From assembly GCF_002002885.1 (NCBI RefSeq), contig NZ_CP019510.1, positions 310,001 to 374,000 on the forward strand: DNA of 64,000 bases, in the 5' to 3' direction. Numbering within the stretch: position 1 is the first letter of the stretch; each line of letters opens with the position of its first letter. Of this stretch, positions 46,063-55,078 are shown in pieces. A model generated the notes under the pieces. It searched no databases. It saw only the letters and a program-made list of their open reading frames with translations, and was not told where the DNA came from. The position numbers and the translations under genes are program-made. The stretch comes from Janthinobacterium sp. LM6. GTDB taxonomy: Bacteria > Pseudomonadota > Gammaproteobacteria > Burkholderiales > Burkholderiaceae_D.

Positions 46063-46284
46063 GCTCGCAACCCCTGTTTGGAGCGGGTTTTCAGCTGTCA
46101 GATGAGCTCGTTTACGCGGTGATCATGCTGGCCATGCGATTAATGTCGCCCTGGCCCGGCACTGGTGGTAATCTCAAGGCGGCTCAGCAGCCATGCATGC
46201 ATGAAGAAAGACAGACTCTGGTAAAGGGACGCGGTGAGGAGACACGCCGCGCGACAGCTTGATGGCATACCGAAAGGAGCTTCA

Positions 46285-47910
46285 TTGGAATCGGCAGGCG
46301 AATACGACTACATCATCGTGGGCGGCGGCACGGCAGGTTGCGTGCTGGCCAACCGGCTCACGCGCGACAAGGATGCCAATGTTTTACTCGTGGAAGCGGG
46401 CGGCAAGGACGATTACGTGTGGATCCACATCCCCGTCGGCTATCTGCATTGCATCGGCAATCCCCGCACAGACTGGCTGTATTCCACGCAGGCGGACCCG
46501 GGGCTGGGCGGGCGCAGCCTGATGTATCCGCGCGGAAAAGTCCTGGGCGGCAGCTCTTCCATCAACGGCATGATCTATATGCGCGGCCAGGCCGGCGATT
46601 ACGACCACTGGGCCGACCTGACGGACGACGCCTCCTGGCGCTGGGACAAAGTCTTGCCGTTGTTCAAACAAAGCGAGGATTATTACGGCGGCGCGTCCGA
46701 AAACCATGGCGCGGGCGGCGAGTGGCGCGTGGAAAAACAGCGGCTGTCGTGGGATATTTTGAATGCTTTCCGCGATGCGGCGCAGCAAGTCGGCATTCCG
46801 AAAACCAGCGATTTCAACGGTGGAGATAATAGCGGCAGCGCCTATTTCGACGTCAACCAGCGCCGCGGCATCCGCTGGAATACCTCCAAAGCGTTTCTGA
46901 AACCGGCATCGCGCCGGCCGAACCTGACCATCATGACGGGTTGCCACGTGGAACGTCTATTGATCGAGACCACGGACGCGGGGCCGCGCTGCACGGGCAT
47001 CGTGTTGACGGGCGGCGGCACGCAGTGGCAGGCGACGGCCCGGCGTGAAACTTTATTGACGGCGGGCGCCATCGGTTCGCCGCAATTGCTGCAATTGTCC
47101 GGCATCGGCCCGGCCGCCTTGCTGCGCGAACATGGCATCACGCCCGTGCTGGACTCGGCTGGCGTGGGCGGCAATTTGCAGGATCACTTGCAGCTGCGCA
47201 TGGTTTACAAGGTGCAGGGCGTGAAAACCTTGAATGTGATGGCCAGCAATATCGTGGGAAAAATGCAGATCGGCTTGCAATATGCGCTGTTCCAGAGCGG
47301 GCCCATGTCGATGGCGCCGTCGCAGCTGGGAGCGTTTGCCAAGTCCGACCCGCAGCAAGCCACGCCGAACCTGCAATACCATGTGCAACCCTTGTCCTTG
47401 GACAAATTCGGCGAACCGCTGCACGCGTTTCCCGCGTTTACGGCCAGCGTGTGCAATCTGCGCCCCACCTCGCGCGGCCATGTGCATATCGCGTCGGCCG
47501 ACAGTTATGCGGCGCCGAAGATCGTGCCCAATTACCTGAGTACCGAGCAGGACCGCGCCGTGGCGGCCGACGCCTTGCGCCTGACGCGGGCCATCGCCGC
47601 CGCGCCGGCGTTAAGTAAGTTTGCGCCGCAGGAATACAAGCCCGGCGTGCAATTCCAGAGCCAGGAAGAGCTGGCGCAGGCGGCCAGCCAGATCGGCACC
47701 ACCATTTTTCATCCCGTCGGTACCTGCCGCATGGGCCTGGCCAGCGATGCCTCGAGCGTGGTCGACAGCCAGCTGCGCGTGCTCGGCGTGGGGGGCTTGC
47801 GCGTCGTCGATGCGTCGATCATGCCGTACATTACTTCTGGTAATACGAACTCGCCCACCGTGATGATCGCGGAAAAAGCGGCGCAAATGATACACGCGGC
47901 CTGGAAATAG
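46285..47910 (+). CDS. GMC family oxidoreductase (choline dehydrogenase-like)
   Basis: The protein has 541 residues. The start is placed at TTG 46285, because AAAGGAG (46273-46279) lies at ideal distance and the protein then begins E-S-A-G-E-Y-D-Y-I-I-V-G-G-G-T-A-G. That is the FAD dinucleotide-binding motif. G-G-S-S-S-I-N-G-M-I-Y-M-R-G-Q near 90 is GMC signature 1, and H-P-V-G-T-C-R-M-G near 475 contains the catalytic His region. It oxidises an alcohol with flavin. No betaine genes are adjacent, so the substrate is open. Confidence 0.92.
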   Translation: MESAGEYDYIIVGGGTAGCVLANRLTRDKDANVLLVEAGGKDDYVWIHIPVGYLHCIGNPRTDWLYSTQADPGLGGRSLMYPRGKVLGGSSSINGMIYMRGQAGDYDHWADLTDDASWRWDKVLPLFKQSEDYYGGASENHGAGGEWRVEKQRLSWDILNAFRDAAQQVGIPKTSDFNGGDNSGSAYFDVNQRRGIRWNTSKAFLKPASRRPNLTIMTGCHVERLLIETTDAGPRCTGIVLTGGGTQWQATARRETLLTAGAIGSPQLLQLSGIGPAALLREHGITPVLDSAGVGGNLQDHLQLRMVYKVQGVKTLNVMASNIVGKMQIGLQYALFQSGPMSMAPSQLGAFAKSDPQQATPNLQYHVQPLSLDKFGEPLHAFPAFTASVCNLRPTSRGHVHIASADSYAAPKIVPNYLSTEQDRAVAADALRLTRAIAAAPALSKFAPQEYKPGVQFQSQEELAQAASQIGTTIFHPVGTCRMGLASDASSVVDSQLRVLGVGGLRVVDASIMPYITSGNTNSPTVMIAEKAAQMIHAAWK

Positions 47911-48043
47911 CCGGGCAAGCGTGCGAGTTTGCGCCATTCGGGCCGGCGAAAAATCCCCGTAGTTATACTGTATTGTGCGTTAAATTTAAGTTGTGTATTA
48001 TAAAAATGACTAAGTAGTACAAAAAGTACAACTAGGAGACACG

Positions 48044-48814
48044 ATGTCAAACGTAATCTTGGAAACAAGAAATTTGACCAAGGAATTCAAGGGATTCACC
48101 GCTGTGAGCGAGGTGAACCTGAAGGTAGAGCGGGGCCATATCCACGCCTTGATCGGTCCGAACGGCGCCGGCAAGACCACGTGTTTCAACTTGCTCACCA
48201 AATTCCTGGTCCCCACTTCCGGACAGATCCTGTTCAATGGGAAAGATATCACGGCCGCCAAACCGGCCCAGATCGCGCGCATGGGCGTGATCCGTTCCTT
48301 CCAGATTTCCGCCGTCTTTCCGCATTTATCCGTGCTGCAAAATGTGCGCATCGGCTTGCAGCGCCAGCTCGGTACCTCGTTTCACTTCTGGCAAAGCGAA
48401 CGCGCATTGAACCAGCTCAACGACCGCGCCATGGCCTTGCTGGCCGAAGTCGACCTGACGGAGTTCGCCGACACCATCACGGTCGACATGCCTTACGGCC
48501 GCAAGCGGGCGCTGGAAATTGCCACCACCCTGGCGATGGAGCCGGAAATGATGCTGCTCGATGAACCGACGCAAGGCATGGGCCACGAAGACGTGCACCG
48601 TGTGACGGAACTGATTAAAAAAGTGTCGGCTGGCCGCACGATTTTGATGGTGGAACACAATATGAGCGTGGTGTCTGGTATCTGCGACAAGATTTCCGTC
48701 CTGCAGCGCGGCGCCATGCTGGCCGAAGGCAGTTACGCGGAAGTGTCGCGCAATCCGCAAGTGATGGAAGCGTACATGGGCACCACCCACGCGGAACTGG
48801 AAGGGGCGCATTGA
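48044..48814 (+). CDS. livG: Branched-chain amino acid-type ABC transporter ATPase (LivG)
   Basis: The protein has 256 residues. Walker A is G-P-N-G-A-G-K-T-T near 38. The signature region is M-P-Y-G-R-K-R-A-L-E-I-A instead of LSGGQ, in line with the PYG variant common in LivG. Walker B is M-M-L-L-D-E-P-T, and the H-loop is M-V-E-H-N-M. An AT-rich gap of 133 bp with a TATTATAAA-like -10 precedes it and is the likely operon promoter. It energises the LivHM permease together with LivF. Confidence 0.93.
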   Translation: MSNVILETRNLTKEFKGFTAVSEVNLKVERGHIHALIGPNGAGKTTCFNLLTKFLVPTSGQILFNGKDITAAKPAQIARMGVIRSFQISAVFPHLSVLQNVRIGLQRQLGTSFHFWQSERALNQLNDRAMALLAEVDLTEFADTITVDMPYGRKRALEIATTLAMEPEMMLLDEPTQGMGHEDVHRVTELIKKVSAGRTILMVEHNMSVVSGICDKISVLQRGAMLAEGSYAEVSRNPQVMEAYMGTTHAELEGAH

Positions 48815-49542
48815 TGGCGACACGAGCGAATGGCAGCGCACCCGCGCTGGAAATTGCACAACTGCACACCTGGTATGGCGAATCGCACATCCTGCATGAC
48901 GTGAACCTGAAAGTGGAACAGGGCGAAGTGGTGACCTTGCTGGGCCGCAACGGCGCCGGCCGCACCACCACCTTGCGCGCCATCATGGGGCTGACGGGGG
49001 CGCGCACGGGCTCCATCAAAGTCAACGGCGTCGAAGCGATAGGTTTGGCCACGCACAAAATCGCCCACCTGGGCATCGGGTATTGTCCTGAAGAGCGCGG
49101 CATTTTTTCCTCGCTGTCGACGGAGGAAAACCTGCTGCTGCCGCCGACCCTGGCCAGCGGCGAGAAGGGCATGTCGGTGGAGGAAATCTACGCCATGTTC
49201 CCGAACTTGCAGGAGCGCCGCCACAGCCAGGGCACGCGCCTGTCGGGCGGGGAACAGCAGATGCTGGCCGTGGCGCGCATCCTGCGCACGGGCGCGCGTT
49301 TGCTGCTGCTCGATGAAATATCCGAAGGCCTGGCGCCCGTCATCGTGCAAGGGCTGGCGCGCATGATCACCACCCTCAAAGCGAAGGGTTACACCATCGT
49401 CATGGTGGAACAGAATTTCCGGTTTGCCGCGCCGCTGGCGGACCGGTTTTATGTGATGGAGCACGGTCAGATCGTCGAGACTTTTGCTGCATCCGAACTG
49501 GAGGCCAAGATGCCGGTATTGACCGAGCTGCTTGGCGTGTAA
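48814..49542 (+). CDS. livF: Branched-chain amino acid-type ABC transporter ATPase (LivF) with altered Walker A
   Basis: The protein has 242 residues. ATG 48814 overlaps the livG stop (TGATG). The Walker A motif reads G-R-N-G-A-G-R-T-T: the nucleotide-binding Lys is Arg50 (codon CGC at 48961-48963). The signature R-L-S-G-G-E-Q-Q, Walker B L-L-L-L-D-E and M-V-E-Q-N (Gln at the H-loop, normal for LivF) are intact. The exchange may weaken or abolish ATP hydrolysis at one site of the LivG-LivF pair, or be a trait of this subfamily. Confidence 0.92.
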   Translation: MATRANGSAPALEIAQLHTWYGESHILHDVNLKVEQGEVVTLLGRNGAGRTTTLRAIMGLTGARTGSIKVNGVEAIGLATHKIAHLGIGYCPEERGIFSSLSTEENLLLPPTLASGEKGMSVEEIYAMFPNLQERRHSQGTRLSGGEQQMLAVARILRTGARLLLLDEISEGLAPVIVQGLARMITTLKAKGYTIVMVEQNFRFAAPLADRFYVMEHGQIVETFAASELEAKMPVLTELLGV

Positions 49543-49612
49543 TGCCCATGTAGTTCCGTATCGTCGTCGAGCAATCGTTTAAATAGCAAACAATAATCCC
49601 AACGGAGACACT

Positions 49613-50821
49613 ATGAAACGTAACGCTATCGCCATTGCCACCGCCACCCTGTGCGCCCTGGGTTTTTCCGCTGCCGCACATGCCCAGGTATCGGGCGACA
49701 CCATCAAGATCGGTTTTATTTCCGACATGTCGGGCGTGTATTCCGACGTCGACGGCCTCGGCGGCGCGGAAGCCATCAAGATGGCGATCGCCGATGCCGG
49801 CGTGGTGCTGGCCGGCAAAAAGGTGGAATTTATTTCCGCCGACCATCAAAACAAGGCCGACATCGCCGCCTCGAAGGCGCGCGAATGGTTCGACCAGCAG
49901 GGCGTCGACATGCTGATCGGCGGCACCAATTCCGGCGCCAGCCTGGCCATGGCCAAGGTCGCGGCGGAAAAGAAGAAAATCTTCATTGCCATCGGTGCCG
50001 GCTCCTCGCGCCTGACGAATGAAGAGTGCACGCCGTACACCGTGCATTATGCGTATGACACGGTGGCGCTGGCGCGCGGCACGGGCGGCACCATCGTCAA
50101 GCAGGGCGGCAAGAACTGGTATTTCATGACGGCCGACTACGCGTTTGGCCACTCGCTGGAAAAAGACACGGCCGAGGTCGTCAAGGCGGCCGGCGGCAAG
50201 GTGCTGGGCAGCGTCAAGCATCCGCTGGGCGCTTCCGATTTCTCTTCCTTCCTGCTGCAGGCGCAAGCGGCCAAGCCGCAAATCCTGGGACTGGCCAATG
50301 CCGGTGGCGACGCCATCAACAGCATCAAGGCGGCCAACGAGTTCGGCTTGACGAAATCGATGAAACTGGCCGGCTTGCTGATCTTCATCAATGACATCCA
50401 TTCGCTGGGCTTGAACTTGACGCAAGGCATGTACCTGACGGATGGCTGGTACTGGGATTTGAATCCTGAAACGCGCGCCTGGTCGAAACGCTATTTCGCC
50501 AAGATGAAGAAGGAACCGTCGATGCTGCAGGCAGCCGACTATTCGGCTGCGGCGAACTACCTGAAAGCCGTCAAGGCGCTGGGCACGGATGACACCGAGA
50601 AAGTCATGGCCTATCTGAAAAAGACCAAGATCAACGACATGTTTACCCAGAATGGCGAAGTGCGCCCCGATGGCCGCATGGTGCACGATATGTATCTGAT
50701 GGAAGTCAAGAAACCGGCCGAGTCGAAGTACCCATGGGATTACTACAAGGTGGTCGCCACCGTGCCCGGCGCACAAGCGTATGTGACCAAGGCCGAGTCG
50801 AAGTGTTCGCTGTGGAAATAA
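49613..50821 (+). CDS. ABC transporter substrate-binding protein (LivK-type)
   Basis: The protein has 402 residues. A signal peptide (1-25, A-A-A-H-A-Q) is followed by a type I periplasmic-binding fold: I-K-I-G-F-I-S-D-M-S-G-V-Y-S-D-V near 30, L-I-G-G-T-N-S-G-A-S near 101 and Y-F-M-T-A-D-Y-A-F-G near 165. It belongs to the branched-chain amino acid / amide / urea binding group. The ligand cannot be fixed. A GGAG sequence precedes the start. A hairpin after the stop may give it higher mRNA levels than the permease genes. Confidence 0.92.
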   Translation: MKRNAIAIATATLCALGFSAAAHAQVSGDTIKIGFISDMSGVYSDVDGLGGAEAIKMAIADAGVVLAGKKVEFISADHQNKADIAASKAREWFDQQGVDMLIGGTNSGASLAMAKVAAEKKKIFIAIGAGSSRLTNEECTPYTVHYAYDTVALARGTGGTIVKQGGKNWYFMTADYAFGHSLEKDTAEVVKAAGGKVLGSVKHPLGASDFSSFLLQAQAAKPQILGLANAGGDAINSIKAANEFGLTKSMKLAGLLIFINDIHSLGLNLTQGMYLTDGWYWDLNPETRAWSKRYFAKMKKEPSMLQAADYSAAANYLKAVKALGTDDTEKVMAYLKKTKINDMFTQNGEVRPDGRMVHDMYLMEVKKPAESKYPWDYYKVVATVPGAQAYVTKAESKCSLWK

Positions 50822-50837
50822 CGCTGTAGCAATCTCC

Positions 50838-50869
50838 ACAGAGTGCCCGCCGCTGCGCGGGTGCTCTGT
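50838..50869 (+). terminator. Intra-operon hairpin after the binding-protein gene
   Basis: ACAGAGTGCCCGC and GCGGGTGCTCTGT pair imperfectly around a short loop. A second hairpin (GCGCCGCCGC ... GCGGTGGCGC) lies near 50903-50930. Such structures between binding-protein and permease genes usually attenuate or protect transcripts; no T-run is present. Confidence 0.45.
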
Positions 50870-50982
50870 CCTGCATGCGCTTCGCTCGCAGGGTTCGCCT
50901 TGCGCCGCCGCTTCCGTTTGCGGTGGCGCGTTTCCCTTGATACCACACCGCTATCCGGCGGTGCTTTTTATACTGTGATGCC

Positions 50983-51867
50983 ATGGAAATTTTCGGCGTT
51001 CCAATACAAGCGATGATGAGCCAGCTGCTGCTGGGTCTCGTTAACGGCTCGTTCTATGCCATGTTGTCCCTCGGTCTGGCTGTCATCTTCGGCTTGCTGA
51101 ATGTGATTAATTTCTCGCACGGCGCCATGTACATGATGGGCGCCTTCCTGGCCTGGATGGGCCTCAGCTATTTCGACATCAATTACTGGGCCATGCTGGT
51201 CATCGCCCCTATCCTCGTCGGCCTGGTCGGTATCCTGATCGAAAAGACCATGCTGCGCTGGCTGTATAAACTCGACCACCTGTATGGCTTGCTGCTGACC
51301 TTTGGCATCACCCTGATCATGGAAGGCGTGTTTCGTTCCTTCTATGGCGTCTCGGGCCAGCCGTATGCTGTGCCCGAAGCGCTGGCCGGCGCAACGGACC
51401 TGGGCTTCATGATTTTGCCGAACTACCGCGCCTGGGTGGTCATCGCTTCGCTCTCCGTCTGCCTGGCCACCTGGTTCATCATCGAAAAAACCAAGCTGGG
51501 CGCCTACCTGCGGGCCGGCACGGAAAACCCGAAACTGGTGGAAGCGTTCGGCATCAACGTGCCGCTGATGGTCACGCTGACGTTCGGCTTCGGCGTGGCG
51601 CTGGCCGGTTTCGCCGGCGTGCTGGCGGCACCGATCATCCAGGTTTCGCCGCTGATGGGCTCGAACCTGATCATCGTCGTGTTTGCCGTGGTGGTGATTG
51701 GCGGCATGGGTTCCATCATGGGCTCCATCCTCACTGGCCTGGGCCTGGGCGTGATCGAGGGCCTGACCCGCGTGTTCTACCCGGAAGGCTCCGCCACCGT
51801 GGTGTTCGTGGTGATGGTCATCGTGCTGCTGCTGCGTCCCGCCGGCCTGTTCGGCAAAGAAAAGTAA
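50983..51867 (+). CDS. livH: Branched-chain amino acid-type ABC permease (LivH)
   Basis: The protein has 294 residues with eight or so transmembrane segments. L-V-N-G-S-F-Y-A-M-L-S-L-G-L-A-V-I-F-G-L-L-N near 20 and F-S-H-G-A-M-Y-M-M-G are LivH hallmarks, and G-G-M-G-S-I-M-G-S near 240 is the inner-membrane coupling region. It pairs with LivM to form the import channel. It follows the binding-protein gene by 161 bp. Confidence 0.94.
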   Translation: MEIFGVPIQAMMSQLLLGLVNGSFYAMLSLGLAVIFGLLNVINFSHGAMYMMGAFLAWMGLSYFDINYWAMLVIAPILVGLVGILIEKTMLRWLYKLDHLYGLLLTFGITLIMEGVFRSFYGVSGQPYAVPEALAGATDLGFMILPNYRAWVVIASLSVCLATWFIIEKTKLGAYLRAGTENPKLVEAFGINVPLMVTLTFGFGVALAGFAGVLAAPIIQVSPLMGSNLIIVVFAVVVIGGMGSIMGSILTGLGLGVIEGLTRVFYPEGSATVVFVVMVIVLLLRPAGLFGKEK

Positions 51868-51898
51868 TCCTCATCAGTCATGTATTGGAGCTACCACG

Positions 51899-52879
51899 AT
51901 GAATAAGAATGTAGGCTACGCCATTGCCCTGCTGCTGGCCTTGGCGGCCCCGTTTTACGGCTATCCCGTCTTCCTGATGAAGTTGCTGTGCTTTGCCCTG
52001 TTTGCCTGCGCTTTCAATTTGCTGATCGGCTACACCGGCTTGCTGTCGTTCGGCCATGCGGCCTTCTTCGGCGGCGCCGGCTATGTCACCGGCTATGCGC
52101 TGCGCACCTGGGGCTGGCCAACGGAATTGGGATTGCTGGCCGGCGTCGCCACGGGCGCCTTGCTGGGCCTGGTGATCGGCGGCCTGGCGATCCGCCGCCA
52201 GGGCATCTACTTTACGATGATCACCCTGGCGCTGGCGCAGATGGTGTACTTCCTGGCCTTGCGCCTGCCGTTCACGGGGGGCGAGGATGGCTTGCAGGGT
52301 GTTCCACGTGGAACCTTGCTGGGCACGATAGACCTGGGCAATGACACTGTCTTGTACTACGTCGTGCTGGCCATTTTTGTCGCCGGCTTCGCCCTGATCG
52401 TGCGCACCATCCACTCGCCGTTCGGACAAGTGCTCAAGGCCATCAAGGAAAACGAACCACGCGCCATCTCGCTCGGCTACGACGTCAACAAGTACAAGCT
52501 GATGGCCATCGTGCTGTCCGCTTCGCTGGCCGCGCTGGCCGGCGCCACCAAGACCCTGGTGCTGGGCTTTGAGACTTTAACCGACGTGTACTGGGGCATG
52601 TCGGGCCTGGTCGTGCTGATGACACTGGTGGGCGGCATGGGCACCTTGTCCGGTCCCATCCTCGGCGCCGTCTTGATCATCGCGCTGGAAAACAAGCTGG
52701 GCGATGTTGGTACCTATCTGGCCACGCACACGGGCATCGAGTGGTTCGGCACCCTCGGCGAATCGGTGGGCATGGTGACCGGCGTGATCTTCGTCATTTG
52801 CGTGCTGATGTTCCGGCGCGGCATCGTCGGCGAAGCCATCGCGCGCTTCGGCGGCAGGCCAGCCAAAGCCGCTGTCTGA
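51899..52879 (+). CDS. livM: Branched-chain amino acid-type ABC permease (LivM)
   Basis: The protein has 326 residues, highly hydrophobic. N-L-L-I-G-Y-T-G-L-L-S-F-G-H-A-A-F-F near 45 and G-G-M-G-T-L-S-G-P-I-L-G near 245 are LivM signatures. A GGAG sequence precedes ATG 51899. A perfect parS core lies inside the gene at 52301-52314. A strong terminator follows, so livM ends the operon. Confidence 0.94.
   Translation: MNKNVGYAIALLLALAAPFYGYPVFLMKLLCFALFACAFNLLIGYTGLLSFGHAAFFGGAGYVTGYALRTWGWPTELGLLAGVATGALLGLVIGGLAIRRQGIYFTMITLALAQMVYFLALRLPFTGGEDGLQGVPRGTLLGTIDLGNDTVLYYVVLAIFVAGFALIVRTIHSPFGQVLKAIKENEPRAISLGYDVNKYKLMAIVLSASLAALAGATKTLVLGFETLTDVYWGMSGLVVLMTLVGGMGTLSGPILGAVLIIALENKLGDVGTYLATHTGIEWFGTLGESVGMVTGVIFVICVLMFRRGIVGEAIARFGGRPAKAAV
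52301..52314. other. parS site
   Basis: GTTCCACGTGGAAC is a perfect 14-bp palindrome with the same core as Pseudomonas-type parS. It lies inside livM and encodes ordinary residues there. It is the site closest to the candidate origin (6.2 kb away). Confidence 0.8.
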
Positions 52880-52890
52880 TTTTCAAGCAA

Positions 52891-52916
52891 CGCCGGACCG
52901 ATCGTCCGGCGTTTTT
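52891..52916 (+). terminator. Terminator of the liv operon
   Basis: CGCCGGAC-CGATC-GTCCGGCG is a perfect 8-bp stem followed by five T residues, 11 bp after the livM stop. Confidence 0.92.
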
Positions 52917-52955
52917 CATTGTGCGTCCACTGTTACCTTAACGGAGAGAACCACC

Positions 52956-55022
52956 ATGCAAACGACGATCACGCGCGCGGGCACCGGCATGAGCCTGTGC
53001 ACCCTGCTGGCATTGGCAGCCTGCGGCAGCAACCATGCGCCGGAAGAACTGAACCAGATACCCGGCTACCTGGGGACGATTGCGCGCGCCGACTACGACG
53101 GCAAAACGAACGATTTGCTCACGGCCGGCCTGGGCAAGACGGGGCTGGCGGGAGCGACTCCCGCGTATGCGAATGCCGAACAGCCGACACCGGTCGAATT
53201 GCGCCGCAATGCGATCTACGCCAATTACCGCGCCGTGCTCGACATTGCCGCTAACAGCGGCTACGGCACCCTGTATGGGCCGAACGTGGATGCGGCCGGC
53301 AATGTGGGCACGGGCGAGGGCCTGGTCGCCGGCAGCGAATACATCGCCTATGCGGACGATGGCACGGGCAAGAAGAATGTCACCCTGATGGTGCAGGTGC
53401 CGGCCAGCTTCGACCCGGACCGTGCCTGCATCGTCACGGGCACGTCCAGCGGCTCGCGCGGCATTTACGGCGCCATCGGCAGCTCGGGCGAATGGGGCCT
53501 GAAGAAGGGCTGCGCCGTGGCGTATGCCGACAAGGGCTCCGGCACGGGCCTGTATGTGTTTGAAGATGACAGCGTCAACCTGCAGAACGGCGTGCGCGCG
53601 GGCAGGGTGGCTGCCGGCAAGAACGCGCTCTTCGCGCCGGACTTGAGCGATGCCGACCGGCTGGCCTGGGCTGCTGCCAACCCGAACCGCATCGCCTTCA
53701 AGCACGCGCACTCGCAGCAAAATCCCGAGAAGGATTGGGGCAAGGTCACCCTGCAGGCGGTCGAGATGGCGTATTACGTGTTGAACGAGCGCTATGGCGT
53801 ACTGGCACGCGACGGCAGTTCGCGCGTCGTGCGGCTGACACCGAAGAACACCATTACGATTGCGTCCAGCATTTCCAACGGCGCCGGCTCGGCCTTGCTG
53901 GCGGCGGAACAGGATAGCAAGGGCTTGATCGGCGGCGTGGCGGCCAGCGAGCCGCAAGTGCAGCCGCAGCCATCCACGGCCTACAGCGTGCGCCAGGGCG
54001 GGATGCTGGTCGCCAATCCCGGCCGCGCGCTGTTCGACTACGCCACCTATGCCGCCCTGTATCAGCCGTGCATCGCTTCCGTGGCCGGCAATGCGGGACG
54101 CTGCACGGCGCTGGTGACCAAGGGCTTGCTGAACGGCGCCGACCTGGCGGCGCAGCAGGCGGACGCAAAGCAGCGCTTGCACGCGTATGGCTGGCTGGTT
54201 GATTCCGATCCGCTGCAGGCGGCGCACGCGGGCACGAATATCCTCGTGGCCGTCACGTATGCGTATGCCTACGGAAAATTCTCCGTGACCGATAAAGTGT
54301 GCGGTTTCACGTTTGCGCAGACGGATATCAGCGGTAATCCGGTCGCGTTCACGTCGGCGCAAAAGGCGGTCAGTTTTGCCGCGCAGAGCGGCATCGTGGG
54401 CAATGTCGTGTACGAGAACAGCGTGGGCGGCGCCAGGGTGTACACGGCCGGCGTCTCGCCATCGAGCAGCCTGGCGGACCAGTCGCTCGACGGCTTCCTG
54501 TGCCTGCGCAGCCTGGCGACGGGACGCGATGCCGTCAGCAACGCCAACTTGCAGGGTACGCTGGCCGCGCAAAGCGTGCGCGTGCGGGCCGGCATGGCCG
54601 AGGTGCAGGCGACGGGCAAACTCAATGGCAAGCCGGCCCTCATCGTGCACGGCCGCAGCGACACCTTGATTCCCGTCAATCACGCCTCGCGCGCGTATGT
54701 GGGCTTGAACGCGTCGGTGGAAGGGGCGAATAGCCGCCTGCGCTATATCGAGGTGACCAACGCCAACCACTTCGATTCCTTCAGCAGCGCCTTGCCGACC
54801 CTGATCGTGCCCCTGCACGTGTACCTGAACCGGGCGCTGGACGCCATGTATGCGCACTTGAACGCCAAGCAAGCCTTGCCGCCATCGCAGGTGGTGCGCA
54901 CGGTGACGCGCGCCGATGCGTCGACCCTGATCACGAATGTCAACGTGCCGGCGATTGCGGCAACGCCGGCGGCCGGCAATGTCATCAGTGTGACGGGGAC
55001 GGTGGTGGATATTCCCAACTAG
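52956..55022 (+). CDS. D-(-)-3-hydroxybutyrate oligomer hydrolase
   Basis: The protein has 688 residues with a lipoprotein-like signal (L-L-A-L-A-A-C, Cys near 25). The body matches the 3HB-oligomer hydrolase family (PF10605): V-T-G-T-S-S-G-S-R-G-I-Y-G, V-A-Y-A-D-K-G-S-G-T-G, and I-A-S-S-I-S-N-G-A-G-S-A, which probably holds the nucleophilic Ser. G-R-S-D-T-L-I-P-V-N-H near 570 fits the Asp of the charge relay. It degrades oligomers released from polyhydroxybutyrate to monomers. GGAGAGAA precedes the start. Confidence 0.92.
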   Translation: MQTTITRAGTGMSLCTLLALAACGSNHAPEELNQIPGYLGTIARADYDGKTNDLLTAGLGKTGLAGATPAYANAEQPTPVELRRNAIYANYRAVLDIAANSGYGTLYGPNVDAAGNVGTGEGLVAGSEYIAYADDGTGKKNVTLMVQVPASFDPDRACIVTGTSSGSRGIYGAIGSSGEWGLKKGCAVAYADKGSGTGLYVFEDDSVNLQNGVRAGRVAAGKNALFAPDLSDADRLAWAAANPNRIAFKHAHSQQNPEKDWGKVTLQAVEMAYYVLNERYGVLARDGSSRVVRLTPKNTITIASSISNGAGSALLAAEQDSKGLIGGVAASEPQVQPQPSTAYSVRQGGMLVANPGRALFDYATYAALYQPCIASVAGNAGRCTALVTKGLLNGADLAAQQADAKQRLHAYGWLVDSDPLQAAHAGTNILVAVTYAYAYGKFSVTDKVCGFTFAQTDISGNPVAFTSAQKAVSFAAQSGIVGNVVYENSVGGARVYTAGVSPSSSLADQSLDGFLCLRSLATGRDAVSNANLQGTLAAQSVRVRAGMAEVQATGKLNGKPALIVHGRSDTLIPVNHASRAYVGLNASVEGANSRLRYIEVTNANHFDSFSSALPTLIVPLHVYLNRALDAMYAHLNAKQALPPSQVVRTVTRADASTLITNVNVPAIAATPAAGNVISVTGTVVDIPN

Positions 55023-55044
55023 CGGCTGCTTGTGCGTCGCGGCA

Positions 55045-55072
55045 AAGCCACGCGCCATGCGTGGCTTTTTTT
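55045..55072. terminator. Terminator between phb-oligomer hydrolase and adh
   Basis: AAGCCACGC-GCCAT-GCGTGGCTT is a 9-bp stem followed by a T-run on the plus strand. The two genes are convergent. Confidence 0.88.
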
Positions 55073-55078
55073 ATGACA

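Larger units (their letters stand above)
44841..46070. other. Candidate chromosomal replication origin (oriC)
   Basis: The whole 1.4-kb gap between mtnN and the GMC oxidoreductase gene is gene-free. It holds six perfect DnaA boxes: 44958, 45422 and 45896 read TGTGGATAA, and 45116, 45579 and 46054 read TTATCCACA. One-mismatch boxes lie at 45064, 45099, 45562 and 46037. Spacings are 158, 306, 157, 317 and 158 bp, showing three copies of one module. AT-rich tracts and runs of T adjoin each module. The regular structure, the parS sites 6-11 kb away and parAB 14 kb away support an origin. dnaA is not in the window, which is the main argument for caution. Confidence 0.7.

Noticed and set aside
44841-46070. 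Region as a plasmid-type iteron origin on an integrated element
   Set aside because: No rep gene, integrase or flanking direct repeats are visible, and neighbouring genes are core chromosomal genes.
44841-46280. Short open frames in the DnaA-box region as small genes
   Set aside because: They run through repeats and T-tracts, lack Shine-Dalgarno sequences and have no consistent composition; the region is better explained as a replication element.
46942-46957. GCCACGTGGAACG in the GMC oxidoreductase gene as a parS
   Set aside because: Only the right arm matches; the left arm is TTGC instead of GTTC or GTTT.
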